41,436 bases of DNA from Cyclospora cayetanensis (taxonomy: Eukaryota; Apicomplexa; Conoidasida; Eucoccidiorida; Eimeriidae), in contig NW_020312215.1 of assembly GCF_002999335.1 (NCBI RefSeq), positions 1 to 41,436 of the forward strand, given 5' to 3'. Of the stretch, positions 10,880 through 22,849 are shown in pieces (the first letter of the stretch is position 1; each line of letters begins with the position of its first letter). Made by a program: the position numbers and the translations under genes. The notes under the pieces were generated by a model. That model was given only the letters and a program-made list of their open reading frames with translations. It did not search any database and was not told where the DNA came from.

Positions 10880-12960
10880 AAATGTCTTTGGACGCATTGA
10901 TGAGGCTACCCAACCAGCGAAGAGTGGCAACCGTAAGAATTAGCAAGCACTCCAAGATTTCTTTAGCCTGTTGGAGACTCACATCGGCTTGCACCGTCAA
11001 TTAGATTTCAATAACCGCTTCACGCTGTTTTCTTGAAGGGAGCACTACTCCAATGGTGGCACTTGCTAGGTAGAGAAAGTAGTCTGTCCGGGTAATTACT
11101 CCCGTTCAAGCCATCATGCAAGCCCTAACCCATCAGTCTATCCCGAGATCAGCTTAGCAACAACCTTCAGTAGAGTTGAGAAAGCTGAAGCGGGGGACGC
11201 CATTAAAAGTTCGGTATGCCGAGAGCTATAAAGCTCTGGTTTGCACAAGCAACTTCTTGAACAAAGAAAACTGCTCTATCAGTAGTTTGTGCTAGGCGTA
11301 CCCGAAGGATCACGTCATGTGCTTGAAGGGAGGGGAGCGACTCAGCGATTGAACAACCAACTAGCAAATCTTCCACAGATGCGGCGTACTTAGGATTTCA
11401 AGAGCACCCGAGTGCATGCGACATCTCCCGACCTTGCACCAAAATTACTTGAAAGCAACAGCCCCCAATACCGCAAAATAGCGAATTACTTTACACACTA
11501 CACGGATTGGCATTCTACTCGGCATTCGACTTCAGACACGTCTTCTTGCATAACCATAATCACCAAGATGAAAGCTACACAACACCATTCCACAGTCGCA
11601 TTCGCAAACTCTAGTATTTCTGTATGCCATCTAAGCTTCTTAATGCTCTAGCTAAAATTAAATGGCCAGTTGCTTGGGATTGTTACGAGCACGTCAAGAA
11701 TGGGTGGGTGGTTGTGCAAATGGACACCGGCTTAGTATTCAAGCGGAAGGTTCAAGGGCACCTACGGCGAGCGCTTCCGCCAGTACGGGACAGGAGTAGT
11801 ATGTAAAAAATGCAAGTGCCTTTCAAATAAGTACAACAATTGTGGAATGACGTGCTTGGCCTGCAGGACTTGCGGCAGACCCGGCGAATTCGAAGCATTC
11901 AACCCGTGGCCACCTTTAAACACCAGCAAGGACTTCGCAATTATCAAGGAGCAGCGATCCAAGCAAACCAAAGAAGTTTCATTCGAGGGTTTCCTTGGAG
12001 CGCTGCTACTTTGACTGGTCTACTTCAGATTAAATGGCCTATGAGCAGGGCAGACCAGGCTAATCCCGCAGCAAAGGCACTTATAGACCACCTAACAACT
12101 CATCCAACACTCGCGCTGCCCGTCTTTGAGCGTCAATAATTCGAGGCAGCTGACGCTAGTTCCGGAGTGATAAATGCTCTTTTCTCTCAACCAGCGAGTC
12201 CAGCTTCTCTGAAACACCAAATTATTTTTTTGGCTTTCTCATCCGTTCACTGAAGGCAAGCAGCGCTACCAAGTCATGAAAAAGAACTCTATGCAAGGTG
12301 GTGGGGGTCTAAAAAGTAGCCTCAATTGATGAAATCATTTTAGTGTCCACAGAGACCATCGTCCTTCAATGCACCATTCGGAGGGCTTTTATGACTTCGA
12401 TAATCCTAAAGTTTTCAACCCTCTTGGGCGCCAGGTGCAGTATGATTCTATTATGAATGTTTCAAGCGCATGAGCAACGTGGTCCCTAACCCGCTTTCAA
12501 GACACCCAGGAGATTCACAACGCACAGTGCGGCAGCTCGTTTTTGTGATGCTCGACGGTCTCTATCGAAATTGCGCGTGTCCTGAGCTTTTGTAATCCAT
12601 GTTTCCACTCCTGTTACCGAAGCATGGAATGGCAGAACCATAGAACACTAGGATGTTAAGTATGGGCCGGTCTGCTTTCAGAAAATGTGGGGTCCGCCGC
12701 TGGTACACAAAGACTTGGTTCCGCACTGCCGTTTTCGGCAAAGCATGTATTCATGCTCTTCCAAGCCATGGTAGGATTCATATTACAATGGAAAAGCTTT
12801 CACTGTCCTTCCGGTGGCCTGGGATGCGTCCCGGGGTGACAAGTAGACACTGTCATGCCCATGCTCAGGTTGCCACTGGCTGAGGCCCTGTAACACTCCT
12901 CAACCCGGCCTTTGGCAGCGTCTTCAGGCCGATAAAAGGGTTGAGATCAAAATATACTGT
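10880..12960 (+). mobile_element. Degenerate Ty3/gypsy-type retrotransposon (gag, RT, RNase H, integrase remnants)
   Basis: This is a heavily mutated, internally shortened element with domains in the canonical gypsy order on the plus strand. About 10880-11400 is gag-like and shares nucleotide blocks with 22850-23390 (for example aacccatcagtctat near 11130 and 23100). About 11480-11735 is the RT palm: the catalytic FxxxD region reads as FDFRHVF, then FHSRIRKL, and the YxDD box near 11717-11728 is degraded to QMDT. About 11800-12135 is the RT C-terminal part and connector, with motifs resembling RSFIRGF and PTLALPVF. RNase H begins near 12140, with the DAS motif just after a TAA at 12137. The integrase zinc-binding region lies near 12760-12890, with WPGM at 12815-12826 and an H-x3-H upstream. 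Stops and frameshifts occur throughout, so it is inactive. No LTRs were recognised. Confidence 0.8.
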
Positions 12961-14341
12961 AATGAAATTTCTACTCCATTTTTGCATTCAACTAATAATA
13001 GTGAAGAATTGATTATTTGTTTGGCCTGTGCATACTCCTTATTCAATCAACAGTTTTGTTGGCTTCATACGACAAGACGCATTATGGTGTCCGTTCATGC
13101 GAGGTGCTATTTTCAGCCAGCTTAAATGCTCGCAGTGCCTACAGCATGCAACAGCGTGCATCCTAGTTGTCCCTATTCCCTCATATCATTGACTCTGAGG
13201 GTCGCTGGCATTGGCAAGGGGGACTTCTTTTTGAATACATTCAGTAACGTTGCATTAAGTTTGTCTTCATCCTGGAGATAAGCTTAGCCCTGTGAAGACC
13301 CTAGATGGAGCGTTACAGAAAACGCGTAGGTGTAGTTTGGAATGCTATATGGATTAGCATGTCTGCACGAAGATATGCCCGCGTGCTTCTAGGCATGTGC
13401 AATCCATTCTGTAGGCGAGTGCAGCTAAAAGGGGCTGACCATACTCATATTGGCCTGCTCCAAATGAGTTGCTTTGAATGAATGCTATCTTACCAATGGG
13501 GACGTATGCAGAAAGCACCCCACTGCTGATTTCATACGGCAGAAAGGTGTCTGAACGAACGCTGTTTCCCGAGATTCCAGTTCAAAGAACAACTCAAGAT
13601 CGCACGTAAAGAGCCTGTATTGACAGGTATATCATCTGCCTATTCTAAAGAGCTGGTATACTTGTTGTATGCAAGACTCTGCTCGGAAGTCGCTTTCCCT
13701 CATGTTGGCTTAAAACACGTGGCCATGTAAGGCGTAGAACAAGGCTCTGATCCAATGATAAAGCACTTGTCTTCGCCCTGCCCAATGCATTTAAAAAAAA
13801 CATTTCCGGCATTGTATGTTCCTTTACCTTCAAGTATTTCGATTTAAATGTCTTGGGAGAGTTAAAACAAGGGTCGGGGGTTCCGTTGTTGGACGATTTT
13901 CAGAACTACAAGCTGCAAAGATGCACCTTGTCCAATTAGTGAGAGTCATCACCACATATTTGCAGTGTTTTGTTGATAAGGTAGAACAGTTTTGTACAAT
14001 TTACACGAAGTACGCCTGCGTATTATCCCTCTTCTTCGCTCCTTGCTGCTCTTCCTCCGTTGTTGCGCGAGAGTTCTCGATATTTTTCATTGCTCGTGCG
14101 TCACGTTTCCGCTTCTGTTGTTTGCAGCCCTCTCATCTTACTCACTGCAGCTCTCCAGGGTTGCGTAGCCCCGTTTCGCCCCTTACGATCAAGCCTTGCT
14201 GCGTGGGTCGTTGCCAGTACTCTCTCCTCTGCTAAGCTAGTTGGGGAAGGAGGCCCCGCTATTTGGGGAAGCAGGCCACGCCAGTTGGTAATCTACCAAC
14301 CGGATACGACAATCGCTCGATACAGCCTGCAACCTCTGGCC
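12961..14341. other. Gene-free interval, includes upstream region of the next gene
   Basis: The first kilobase holds only short open frames and may include the lost 3' end of the retroelement; no motif was recognised. From about 14020 to 14140 there are pyrimidine-rich runs, and a TTGTTTGCAG acceptor-like site near 14120 suggests a 5' untranslated exon of the signal-peptide gene starting at 14342. An open frame of about 139 codons over 13816-14235 is Cys- and Ser-rich and probably not translated. Confidence 0.4.
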
Positions 14342-16319
14342 ATGCCCTATACACGGTTTTTTGTTTGGGCCCTTTTTGCCGCGGAGGCCTTAGCCCTGCT
14401 ACAGGCACCGACTAGACTCATCTCCGCTGGTCTGCAAGAGGCTGACAGCAGCATGGACACACTCACGGGCTTGTTGGATGATTCCTCGATCATGGATAAC
14501 GAATTCAACACAGCAAGCGACTGGAACATAGTAGAGGAGTTAGCCAATGATACACACTTGTTATCGCCTTCGCAAAATGCGGACCCTTTCGCAGCCCTCT
14601 CTCCGCTGCCAAAGAAGAATGCGAAGCGCAGTGTAGCGGCCATGACGATTATTGCTGCAGCCTGAGCATATCTACTTGGCAGTGTTTCTTACTTTGCGAA
14701 CCGTTGCAGGTGAGGCGGTGAGCCCCTGGCTGCCTGGAAAGATGACTTGGATAACATCACAACAACAGTTATCCGCCTAGAGAACAGTCTAAACTACGCC
14801 TCCGTTTGCCTGCTCACGCTTGATGTCATGACTCACTTAGCGGCCATACACGCAGCGCTGCAGTGTGACACCTCCGTGTTTAGGCCGAGACACAGTAACA
14901 GCGTTACGAATGGGCCAAGGGTGCTGCCCTCTGGTGGACGCTCAGGAAGCGTACTCAGTGAGTGGCACAAGAGAATAGTGTTGGAGCAAACTTGGCAGCT
15001 TTAGAAGATGTCGGTTACCATGCTACACAAAATTCAGCAAGAAGCGCTGTATTTACCAATCAGCATTGCATCTTGCGTTTCTTCGGCTACGTCCTGCTTT
15101 TCTTCTCATCCAACAGATGAACTACACATGGAGAAGAAGCTGGCTATAGGGATATCTACAGAGGCCAATATGTATCTGGCTGCAATAAAGTTCATGATTG
15201 GGGGGCAGAGAGGCTGACGGAAGCACTGCCCTCAAACATGTCTCAGGCAGCGCAGATACTGGATTCTCTGTCAGGGCGCGCCAGGCGCTGCAAAGCCCTT
15301 ATATCGAGGTGCAACGCTGCTGTTAAAAAACCCCTGCATGGGAGAAGCAAGCATGTCCAGCTTTGCTCGCTGGACTCCAAATGGATAGTTACAACCTACC
15401 GTGCGGCATCCAAATTCTTGCCTTGAAGGCTGCTGAGACTGCCGGAGAGACTAATTCCCAGAGCGTCGCGTTAGAGTATGTGAGACTTAACAAGGCTCAA
15501 TTGCGGGCTGAGGCTGAGGCGGAGAAGCTGAGAGGGAAAACCAATATTGGGAATGCGATTTTACTCCTGAACGGGCTTAAGCAGGAGTCTCGGGAGGCAG
15601 GGGAGGCATTTGAAAGGATCCAAGGGGCACAGTTGTGGAACAAAAACAGTTACGCGTTCTCCACTCAGCGATGGCTTGAGTACATTCGTCGGCGGACAGG
15701 GCAACTGGCAAAGGTCGTAGCTCTCCATGCGATGGTGATTTCGCAGCTGGTCAGTGGAGTGGCTAATCTAGAAAAAATACCTGAGGGTGTGGAAGACCGG
15801 CGCTTGCAGTTAGCGAGGTTAGCAATACAGGCATTGCAGTTTTCCAAGGTAGTAAGAAGTCCTGTAACCGAGTTTTACTAGTTGGCGCAAGAAATAGCAA
15901 CGTCAGAAACTCTGAAGCAGGCGGTGGCCATGGCGGAGAGGGCCAATGTACTGCACGCTGAGATCGTTAAAAATGCACGTGCTGTAAATCGCAGTGTGTT
16001 GGCGTACAACGCCTGGAGTGAGGTGGATGCTACGATGAGGAACGCAATAGCAATGATGCATAAATGTTTGGATGCGCTTAAAAAGGAAGATGAGGAGGGC
16101 CCAGATTTCCGGCGTGCCGTACAACTCGCCTTGGGCAGCAAGGCACACTTGTACATATGGAGATACTACAACTGTACAACGCAAATAAGGCTTGCCGCGC
16201 AGCAAGCACTAGATGTTATGAGTGCAGCCAAACGGCTGCAATGGTTTGGCATATCCCGTGATCTACAATTGCTCGCCTCTAAAGTGCAGACAAGCAGTAG
16301 ACCCCAAACCCACAAATAG
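14342..16319 (+). CDS. Putative secreted alpha-helical protein, frame interrupted (gene or early pseudogene)
   Basis: I do not recognise the family. The start at 14342 gives a signal peptide (MPYTRFFVWALFAAEALAL), then an acidic spacer and long amphipathic helices rich in Ala, Leu, Glu and Arg (for example LRAEAEAEKLRGK near 15515), up to a TAG at 16317-16319. The coding pattern is strong but the frame is broken. In-frame TGAs occur at 14663 and 14711, around a hydrophobic stretch that would make a transmembrane helix. A TAG at 15002 lies inside a convincing 159-nt intron (14958-15116, donor GTGAGT, pyrimidine-rich acceptor ending CAACAG). A TAG at 15879 lies inside a possible 33-nt intron (15849-15881). 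Two frame changes fall at homopolymers, G6 near 15200 and A6 near 15325, each restored by one extra base. Either introns plus sequencing errors or a decaying gene would fit. A lineage-specific secreted protein is the cautious reading. Confidence 0.5.
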
Positions 16320-16889
16320 CAGAGTAATAGCATCCAGAGCAGGTGCAAAGTATGTACTAGTCAGTAATTTTGCATTTTGGCGAATAAGTGAACAGGTCAG
16401 GTTCATACCCATGAATCGAAGTTATGTTTTCTTATGTTATTCACTTGGATTCGTGCATACGCATATTCCAAATCTGTCTAGCTTGGCAAGCGTATCACTA
16501 ATGCATTCAGCCTGGTGGGCTGATTTATGGATGGCCTGGCTGATGTAGGGGCCATGCCGTCGTACTGGACCTTCCTCAACAACAGTTACGCCATCTTCCA
16601 ACTATTTTGGTGAACGAAGGGATTTCAGATATGGATTCATGCATATCACTGCTGGTGTCATGCCTAAAAGTTAAAAAGTGAAAAGCCTTTGTCAACAGAG
16701 TAGAACACAGGCAAATTGAACAGTGAATGAAGGCAGAAGATGCAGCGTCACTCCGGGGCCTTCATCTGGCCATAAGCTATCGGAGACATCTACAAAAAAT
16801 TTACACGTAGGCAGAGGAAGGCTCTTGTTCCTAGAAAAATGCTGGGTGGTGATTCTCCTTCCCTGCAGCACGAGCACTTAGAGGAGCAG
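16320..16889. other. Short gene-free spacer
   Basis: This is the 3' flank of the helical-protein gene. An open frame runs across 16222-16548 but shows no family motif. Nothing else is supported before the integrase remnant begins. Confidence 0.4.
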
Positions 16890-17740
16890 TGGGAAAACGC
16901 CGCTGCCGTTTTCGGCAAAGCACATATCAGGCTCTTTAAGAAAATATTGACAGACAAATCACAACAAAAAGCTGTTCGCGGTCATGCCAGTGGCCTGGGA
17001 CGCGCCCCGCGGCGGATTAGACACTGTCGTCCACTTCGTCCGTAGCTAAGGCGCTACAATTCTCCTCAATCCGGCCTTTTGCAGAGCTTTCGGGCTACTC
17101 AAAAAGATTTTAACAGATCTGGCTGTTGTGAGCGCTGTTGCTAGAGTGCTGGGAATCAAGGCCCAGGATAGCATGTAAGCTGCTGTCAACAGACTCAGCA
17201 AATAGGCTCATTTCATCCCTTGCGCCAGCTCGGTGACCGCTCAATGAGTTCGCCAATTCGCTCCAGCTCATGTCTGAAATCTCCACAGATTCCGAAGCAT
17301 TGCCACCATGAACAGAGGTCCGAAGTTGGTGATTAAGTTCTGGCGTCTGTATGACTCACCCTTGCATTGACTACGATATGACCACTGCAAATTACCCAGA
17401 GTAAGATGGACACACAGGGTCCATCGACAACAGTCTTCTGCACTATTTCCGCTCTGTGCTATCGCAAATTCAATTTCTTAGATTGAACTTTCCTTGGGAT
17501 GAGTGACCTTATAATGCACCAGTGCACTTACCTAACCGTTGCTCCTCATAGTTTTGGTGTGCAATGAGGAGCCGCTCTTCGATTCGGGCCCGAACCTGGT
17601 GTGTCCAGGTTGGCAGCCACTACTCGTAGTGGAGAAAGTTGAAAGCCTCTAGCTATCGCACGCGAGTGTATGTACGAATCTCAGGAATGGCAATTATGTT
17701 ATTATGACAATAGGCGGTCCGCTACACGCTGCTAGCCTGG
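16890..17740 (+). mobile_element. Dead Ty3/gypsy integrase fragment (plus orientation)
   Basis: The left part (from about 16890) resembles the integrase zinc-binding region of the element at 12.7-12.9 kb, sharing the string gccgttttcggcaaagca and a degraded WPG motif near 16995. The integrase core follows: about 17185-17220 reads VNRLSK, stop (TAG 17203-17205), AHFIP, matching the VDRLSKMAHFIP motif of gypsy integrases. Around 17305-17345 there is a match to the DRGPKFVSKFW type motif. Several stops and frame changes make it nonfunctional. From 16969 onward it is nearly identical, in reverse complement, to 25015-25786. Confidence 0.78.
16969..17740 (+). repeat. Inverted repeat, left arm (about 772 bp)
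   Basis: The reverse complement of this segment is found at 25015-25786 with very few differences by eye. Both arms end abruptly: beyond tgctagcctgg on one side and beyond agct-ttcgcggtcatg on the other, the sequences are unrelated or only distantly alike. The spacer is 7274 bp and contains the DJ-1 gene. Confidence 0.93.
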
Positions 17741-19343
17741 GGACTTCGTACTGCCGTTTGCACGGCTGTTTTTGGCGGTTGTGCGTCCCTGGGTAGTAGT
17801 GGCGATTGGGGTTAAATCTTGCCCTATCCTGCACGCAGTGCATCTCATACTTACTTATGAGAAACCCGAGGGTGGAGTGTTTTGATATCGGCGGGATGTC
17901 ATGGTGAGCCACCCCACGCTTACACACTTTCTACCAAACTAACTATCTTCTAACAAGTAGCAGTAAGCAATTAAACTGGCTGGCTTGTCTGATATATATA
18001 TAAATATATATACATGTTGCCGCAATTGCAGAGAGCTCTCAAATGAGGATGCAGTGTTTAATGTGTATTGGCTAGAATCCATGTGTAGGCTGTGAATTCT
18101 CGGAGTGCTTAGAGGTTGCAGCAGCGCACACCGTGGCGTTCCCTCTCCCCGTAAGCGAGAACCTCCAGGAGAGCGGGTCAGGATATAAGGCAATGTTTTT
18201 GAAAAACACTCAATAACCTCACATCGACTTTGCGTTGTGTTTCGGACCTGCATACGGAAATCTAAATAGAGCTGTACAGGTAGTATCTAGCGCGCAGGCA
18301 CGCAGTAATGCAGTTTGGTGTATTCAGCTGAATCTGCTTCGCAACAAGTAGGATATCTAAACAGCGATACCAAGTAGTCTATTATGCTCTAGTTCCTAGT
18401 TTCTAGTTCCTGGGCCAATAAAATTGTTCGAGAATAACTATGGCAACCCGCTGCTTCAAGAAGCACCAGTTGCACATAGTCTTCTAGTGTCGCGCTGAGG
18501 CAAGTTGCAATCAAAAAGTTACGGACACTATCAGAATAACACGGCCGACTCGTAATTGGGCTTTGGTTGAACGTTGCCTCGTCTCACGGTGACAGTTGAA
18601 GTGTAGCTCTGCGGGCTCCAAAAAAATTGTAGACGCCAGGGATAGTGACTAATTTACAGGAAGACGAGAGGTGCATATTCTGAACAAACAATAATACGGA
18701 TCAAGAAAGGAACCCTTTACAGGTTCACTAACTTTAATTAAAAATGTGGGAGCTCTGCCATGCTCATCGCCTCGTTCACAGAGCCCTCCGCGTGGGTGGG
18801 TTGCTCTGTGCATGCGTCATTTAGGATTAAACAGTGTTATTCGAGGTCGGAAAAATGTTTACCGGGAGTCTGTACCTGCTGTATCCCGGAGGATATGCAT
18901 GGCATTACATCCCTTGTTTTGCTGCTTTTTTCCCACAGTCTCGGTAGCAGCCTGGTGTGTCTGAACAAATGCTGCCTAATACCAGCCAAAAGAACACGCT
19001 AATGGGGCAGAAGTCACCTTGTTCCATAAACTTGATCCTGTGTTCTGGAAATTGAAACATTATCGCTGCGTGTACTTGCTTCTAGGCTCTTGGGAAGATC
19101 GTCAAGAAGGCTGCATGTGTGCCACTCGTGGAAAGGGCTCACCCTTGCTTCCTGTCGTCGCACGACTCTGGTGTTGCGTCCTGCTCTACGTCTTTTCCAG
19201 TTTTAGTCGAATGCAAGAAGCGTAAAGTTGCTCATTCGGTCGTCGCTACACACTTCCCACCGAGGTCATTTGCAACCGTCGTCCCTCAGGCAAGAGGGAC
19301 CCAGCATTCAAAAGGCCAGTTGCACCATTCAACGGCACACAAA
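17741..19343. other. Gene-free interval upstream of the DJ-1 gene
   Basis: Nothing coding is supported. A short AT repeat (gatatatatataaatatata type) lies near 17991-18013. The last ~100 bases before 19344 should be the DJ-1 5' untranslated region. Confidence 0.45.
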
Positions 19344-20756
19344 ATGCCGAAAACAGCCCTTGTTGCCCTCGTAAGTTAGCGATACTTTAATGGGGGCTAA
19401 CCCTGGCCCTTCGTGATTTTTTTTGTAGTGCCTTGGATGAAGACCCACTCACCTCTGCACGGATGTAGGTTGGAATTGAGGTTTTTCTACCTGGTTTGCT
19501 CGTTTTGAGCTGTGAATTTACCGTCTGCTAGGCACAATTGAAACCACAGACAAGATAAAGTGTACCGTGATGCTGGTGGATGCTCTGGATGTGACCTGCA
19601 GGCTGTCATCCGTTGTGCTGTACCTTGGAAAACCGTTCCTTGTATTTGTATATTGAACTTTTCCGGACGTGCTGCTGCAGGCAAATGGGGCAGAAGACAT
19701 CGAATTTATTACTCCCGTGGACGTTCTGCGGAGAGCAGGTATTGTGATGTGCTGTTCTTCGTTTCGACCGTCCGCAGTTAGCTTGCTGATTCAACCGTGC
19801 AGAACTGTCATCATTTGAATGGATTTATGGGCTTTCGTGTTATCGTTCAGGCTTTAAGGTCGTGGTTGCCTCTGTAGGCAATCATATGGCGGTAAAGACG
19901 GCACAGGGCGTGCACATTGAGGGCGAAGTGCTCCTGAAGGATATCCCAGAGTCGAAGCACTTTGATGTAATCGTGATTCCAGGTGGTAAGCGCCAGCTGC
20001 TTCCAAAGCAGCTTCAGCTCAAGGTACTGCTGTCTTCTTGTGACGCTTGCCACATAGAAAATACCCTCGATAAAAAGGTGCTAGGCTCTGGATGTATTCC
20101 TTTTTGTGCGTGAGAATGAAGCATACTAATTCGCTACGTATCATCGCATTTTGTGCCCTTGGTCATTTCTTATAGGCAGCAAGGGTGCTGAAAACTGCCG
20201 CGATTGCCCCCACCTCACTCAGCTGCTAAAGGCGCAGCACGCTGCCGGCCGTTGGATCGCATCGATTTGCGCATCTCCTGCTGTTGTTCTTGCGCACCAT
20301 GGCATCCTAGATGATCATAAAGCAGTCGCATATCCTAGTTTCCAGAACGAGCTGAAACACAAGGGAAAGGGACGTGTCTGCGTGGATAAGCACATCAGTG
20401 AGTATCGCATCACCTACTTTTCAAGATTTTTTGTAGGGCCTCGCATGCAGCGCTCACGAGGCCGTAAAATGGTGGTTGGGGCTCAACAGTGCTGCATCAC
20501 CTTTTTCCCCGCAGTGACCGCATTTTGGATGGCTAACGAGAGTGTTGAGGTTGCACCTCCCATATCGAGTAGCCACACAGATGGTTGTTTGCAAGAGTTT
20601 GTGCCGATTGTTTCTTTTCTTGTCCCTTCTCTCGTTATTTTTTCAGTCACATCGATGGGCCCTGGCAGCGCTCTGGAGTTTAGCATGGAGATCGTAAATT
20701 GCCTTTTGGGGGAGGCGAAGCGTGACGAGCTTATGAAGGGCATGTGCGTTGTTTGA
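19344..20756 (+). CDS. PARK7: DJ-1/PfpI family protein (PARK7-like)
   Basis: DJ-1 proteins are small cytosolic dimers with a reactive cysteine, linked to oxidative-stress sensing and deglycase or chaperone activity. In Toxoplasma a DJ-1 protein has been linked to the kinase CDPK1 and microneme secretion (family knowledge, not shown here). Five exons: 19344-19370, 19681-19738, 19851-19985, 20176-20397 and 20647-20756; 552 nt, 183 aa, close to the 189 aa of human DJ-1. Every junction has GT-AG ends and matching phase. Visible motifs: MPKTALVAL beta strand, then GAEDIEF with E17 as the equivalent of human E18. PVDVLRRAG and DVIVIPGG follow. The nucleophile elbow is IASICASPA, with C105 equivalent to human C106. 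Near the C-terminus come DKHI and TSMGPGSALEF. No damage is seen. The last intron (20398-20646, 249 nt) is free of in-frame stops. The gene sits between the arms of the large inverted repeat. Confidence 0.95.
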
Positions 20757-22849
20757 ATGGATTCCTTGAGGCTATGCGTATGTAAGGGTCCCCTAGCTTC
20801 TGGTCTGAGCCAAACACCACCCGATACTATGGTAGTGCATCGGGTAGAACTTGCTAGCTACAGGGTGTCCTCTGGTCCAACCGCGGGTTGGCTACTATTG
20901 CATGCAGCTGCTGTTCCGGAGTAACGTTCATGTGGCTTTCGGATCTGACTAACAAAAAACACTTGTTTTGATTAGGGGTACCATCAGCATGTAGAGTAAC
21001 GTTAACCCTAGTGGGTTATGGAGCCATCATTCACCGAACATTACGGCGGCATATGAATTAGCCAACTTGAAGGAACTTTGCTTGAGGCATGCTGTATTTA
21101 CACTGCTGCCTACACATGCATAAGACCTTAAGCATAATCCTATTTGCCCTGGCATGAGCACATGGAGTACTGTTTAAAGTCCGGGTTCCTTGGGAGCTTC
21201 ATCAGCAACAAAAATAACGTATTAGGATGGAGCGATATCTGGATCCGCTGTAAGGCCCAAAGGGGTTCGTGTATAGGAAAGTTTCAGCAGTGGCTAGTTG
21301 GAGTGTGATAACTGAGTTTAGTTGATTTTGGAGTAACAATTGGTGTTCAATTGTTTATCTGTACGCTCATTTTCCCACTAGCAGGGGGAGTTTGCATGCA
21401 AGATCTAACTTGCTTTGCACCAGCGTAGCCTACTACGGGTGGTACACTGCATCTGAAATAAAATCATTTTCAAGATAAATAGAAGAAGAGATGTTTCCAT
21501 CTCGACTAAAGTTTAGCCTCTGGAGTCTCTTGGTAAAAAGCATGAATTAATTAATAAAATAACCGAACCATTTCGTTTATCATAGAAAATATTCTATTTC
21601 AAAATGATATTTTCCTATTTAAAGTAGTAGTATTAGTATTCAAATTTAAAGAACAATTTTATTTTCTGATCAGTTAATCCTATTTTTTTCAAAATCTGCT
21701 TAAGGAGCAGCAGGGCGTCAGCAAGGGCAGAAATGCTTATGTATTTCTCTTGCTGCATGTTGTAACGCTTCTTGACGTGCATGAAGCGGTAGCATTCATG
21801 CACGATGGCAGCAAGCCTTGGCTCACGGCTCCTTGTGAAGCCCCATATGTAGTCCGTGGTCGCCTACTAGCCGATATGTTGCTAATCCGTAGGCAAGGCG
21901 ACATGGTTTAGTCCTTGAATCTCTTTGAAAGATTTTAAAGGCCAACGCTGCATCATAGTCTGTAAGATCCTATTTTTAGCACTCGCCACTACCTTTCAAG
22001 GTATGTGAGGAGATTCCAGCCAGTAATACAATTTCCCCTCAGAAAATTGAAACTAGACGGGAGCGGCATGAACTAGTATGATTCATGACGCAGGACTTCT
22101 CCCTTCGTAGAACCCTTCAGAGTTACGCTTATACTGAATTAGTAATACGCTTATTACCCGACAGATGCTCTAATATTCGTCTAATAGGGTTCTTTAGACA
22201 ATGGGCTATAAATCCTTAGGTACCCGGCTATGCTACACTCGCACACTTCCTGCTACAGTAGTTACATTCAGATATGAATAAGTATAGAATTACTCGGTGT
22301 CTGTTAGTATATCTTATGAATTGCAGACTACTACTCGATACAAAACAATGCAATGTGGTGTGCGTGCGCGCTAGATGCTTTGTGCAACTAGCCTTGAATG
22401 GTCGAAGTGCTTTCACTGTGCAGCAATAGCATACTGCCTGTCACACACCCCTCATGCCTGGACCCTGAAGGGAGCCGGCAGGGGGAGAAGGGAGCTGCTT
22501 TGGATGAACATTTAGCCATTTTGTATGGTGTTCATGCTGAGTCTCGAGTGAAGTGTTTCCATACATAGACAGATGGAACGCCACAGTTGGTAACGCTGCA
22601 TGGTTCGACGCAGCGGTTCCCCGCTCATCCGCTGCCTCTGGATGCGGCCGAATGTGAGGCTTCCAGACAACGGTTGTTCGCTTTGCATCAAGCTACTTAG
22701 GTTTCAGTATGCTGAAATTCTGGGGCAACCTTCTGAGAGAAAAGGTTCTATGTCGCCTTTTAGGGTGAAAAAGGCACAGTGCAGGTTGGGGTAGCCGAGG
22801 CCCACACGAAAACTTATTTGAATACACTAGCCATACGGCTAGTATATAC
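20757..22849. other. Gene-free interval with an AT-rich island
   Basis: This is 3' flank of the DJ-1 gene, then about 2 kb without a supportable open frame. It includes the AT-rich island at 21541-21712. Open frames at 22228-22416 (minus) and 22600-22794 (plus) are short and unrecognised; the latter abuts the gag remnant and could be part of it. Confidence 0.45.
21541..21712. repeat. AT-rich island
   Basis: About 170 bases of markedly higher A+T than the flanks (runs such as attaattaataaaataacc and ttaaagaacaattttatttt). No open frame is longer than a few tens of codons. The origin is unknown: intergenic low complexity or a fragment of AT-rich organelle DNA. Confidence 0.5.

Noticed and set aside
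11746..12017. Cys-rich zinc-finger-like frame (KKCKC ... NNCG ... CLACRTCG)
   Set aside because: It lines up with the C-terminal RT segment of gypsy elements (KKxKCxF ... GH ... KxxAIxxWPxPxN), so the cysteines are a by-product of decay in an RT remnant rather than a separate finger protein.
20151..20756. A single 201-codon exon for the DJ-1 C-terminal half
   Set aside because: The middle 83 codons match nothing in DJ-1, and splicing 20397 to 20647 joins DKHI to TSMGPG as the family requires.
20998..21020. Telomere-like gttaaccctagtgggtta
   Set aside because: Only one unit and partly palindromic; no tandem array, so not a telomeric tract.
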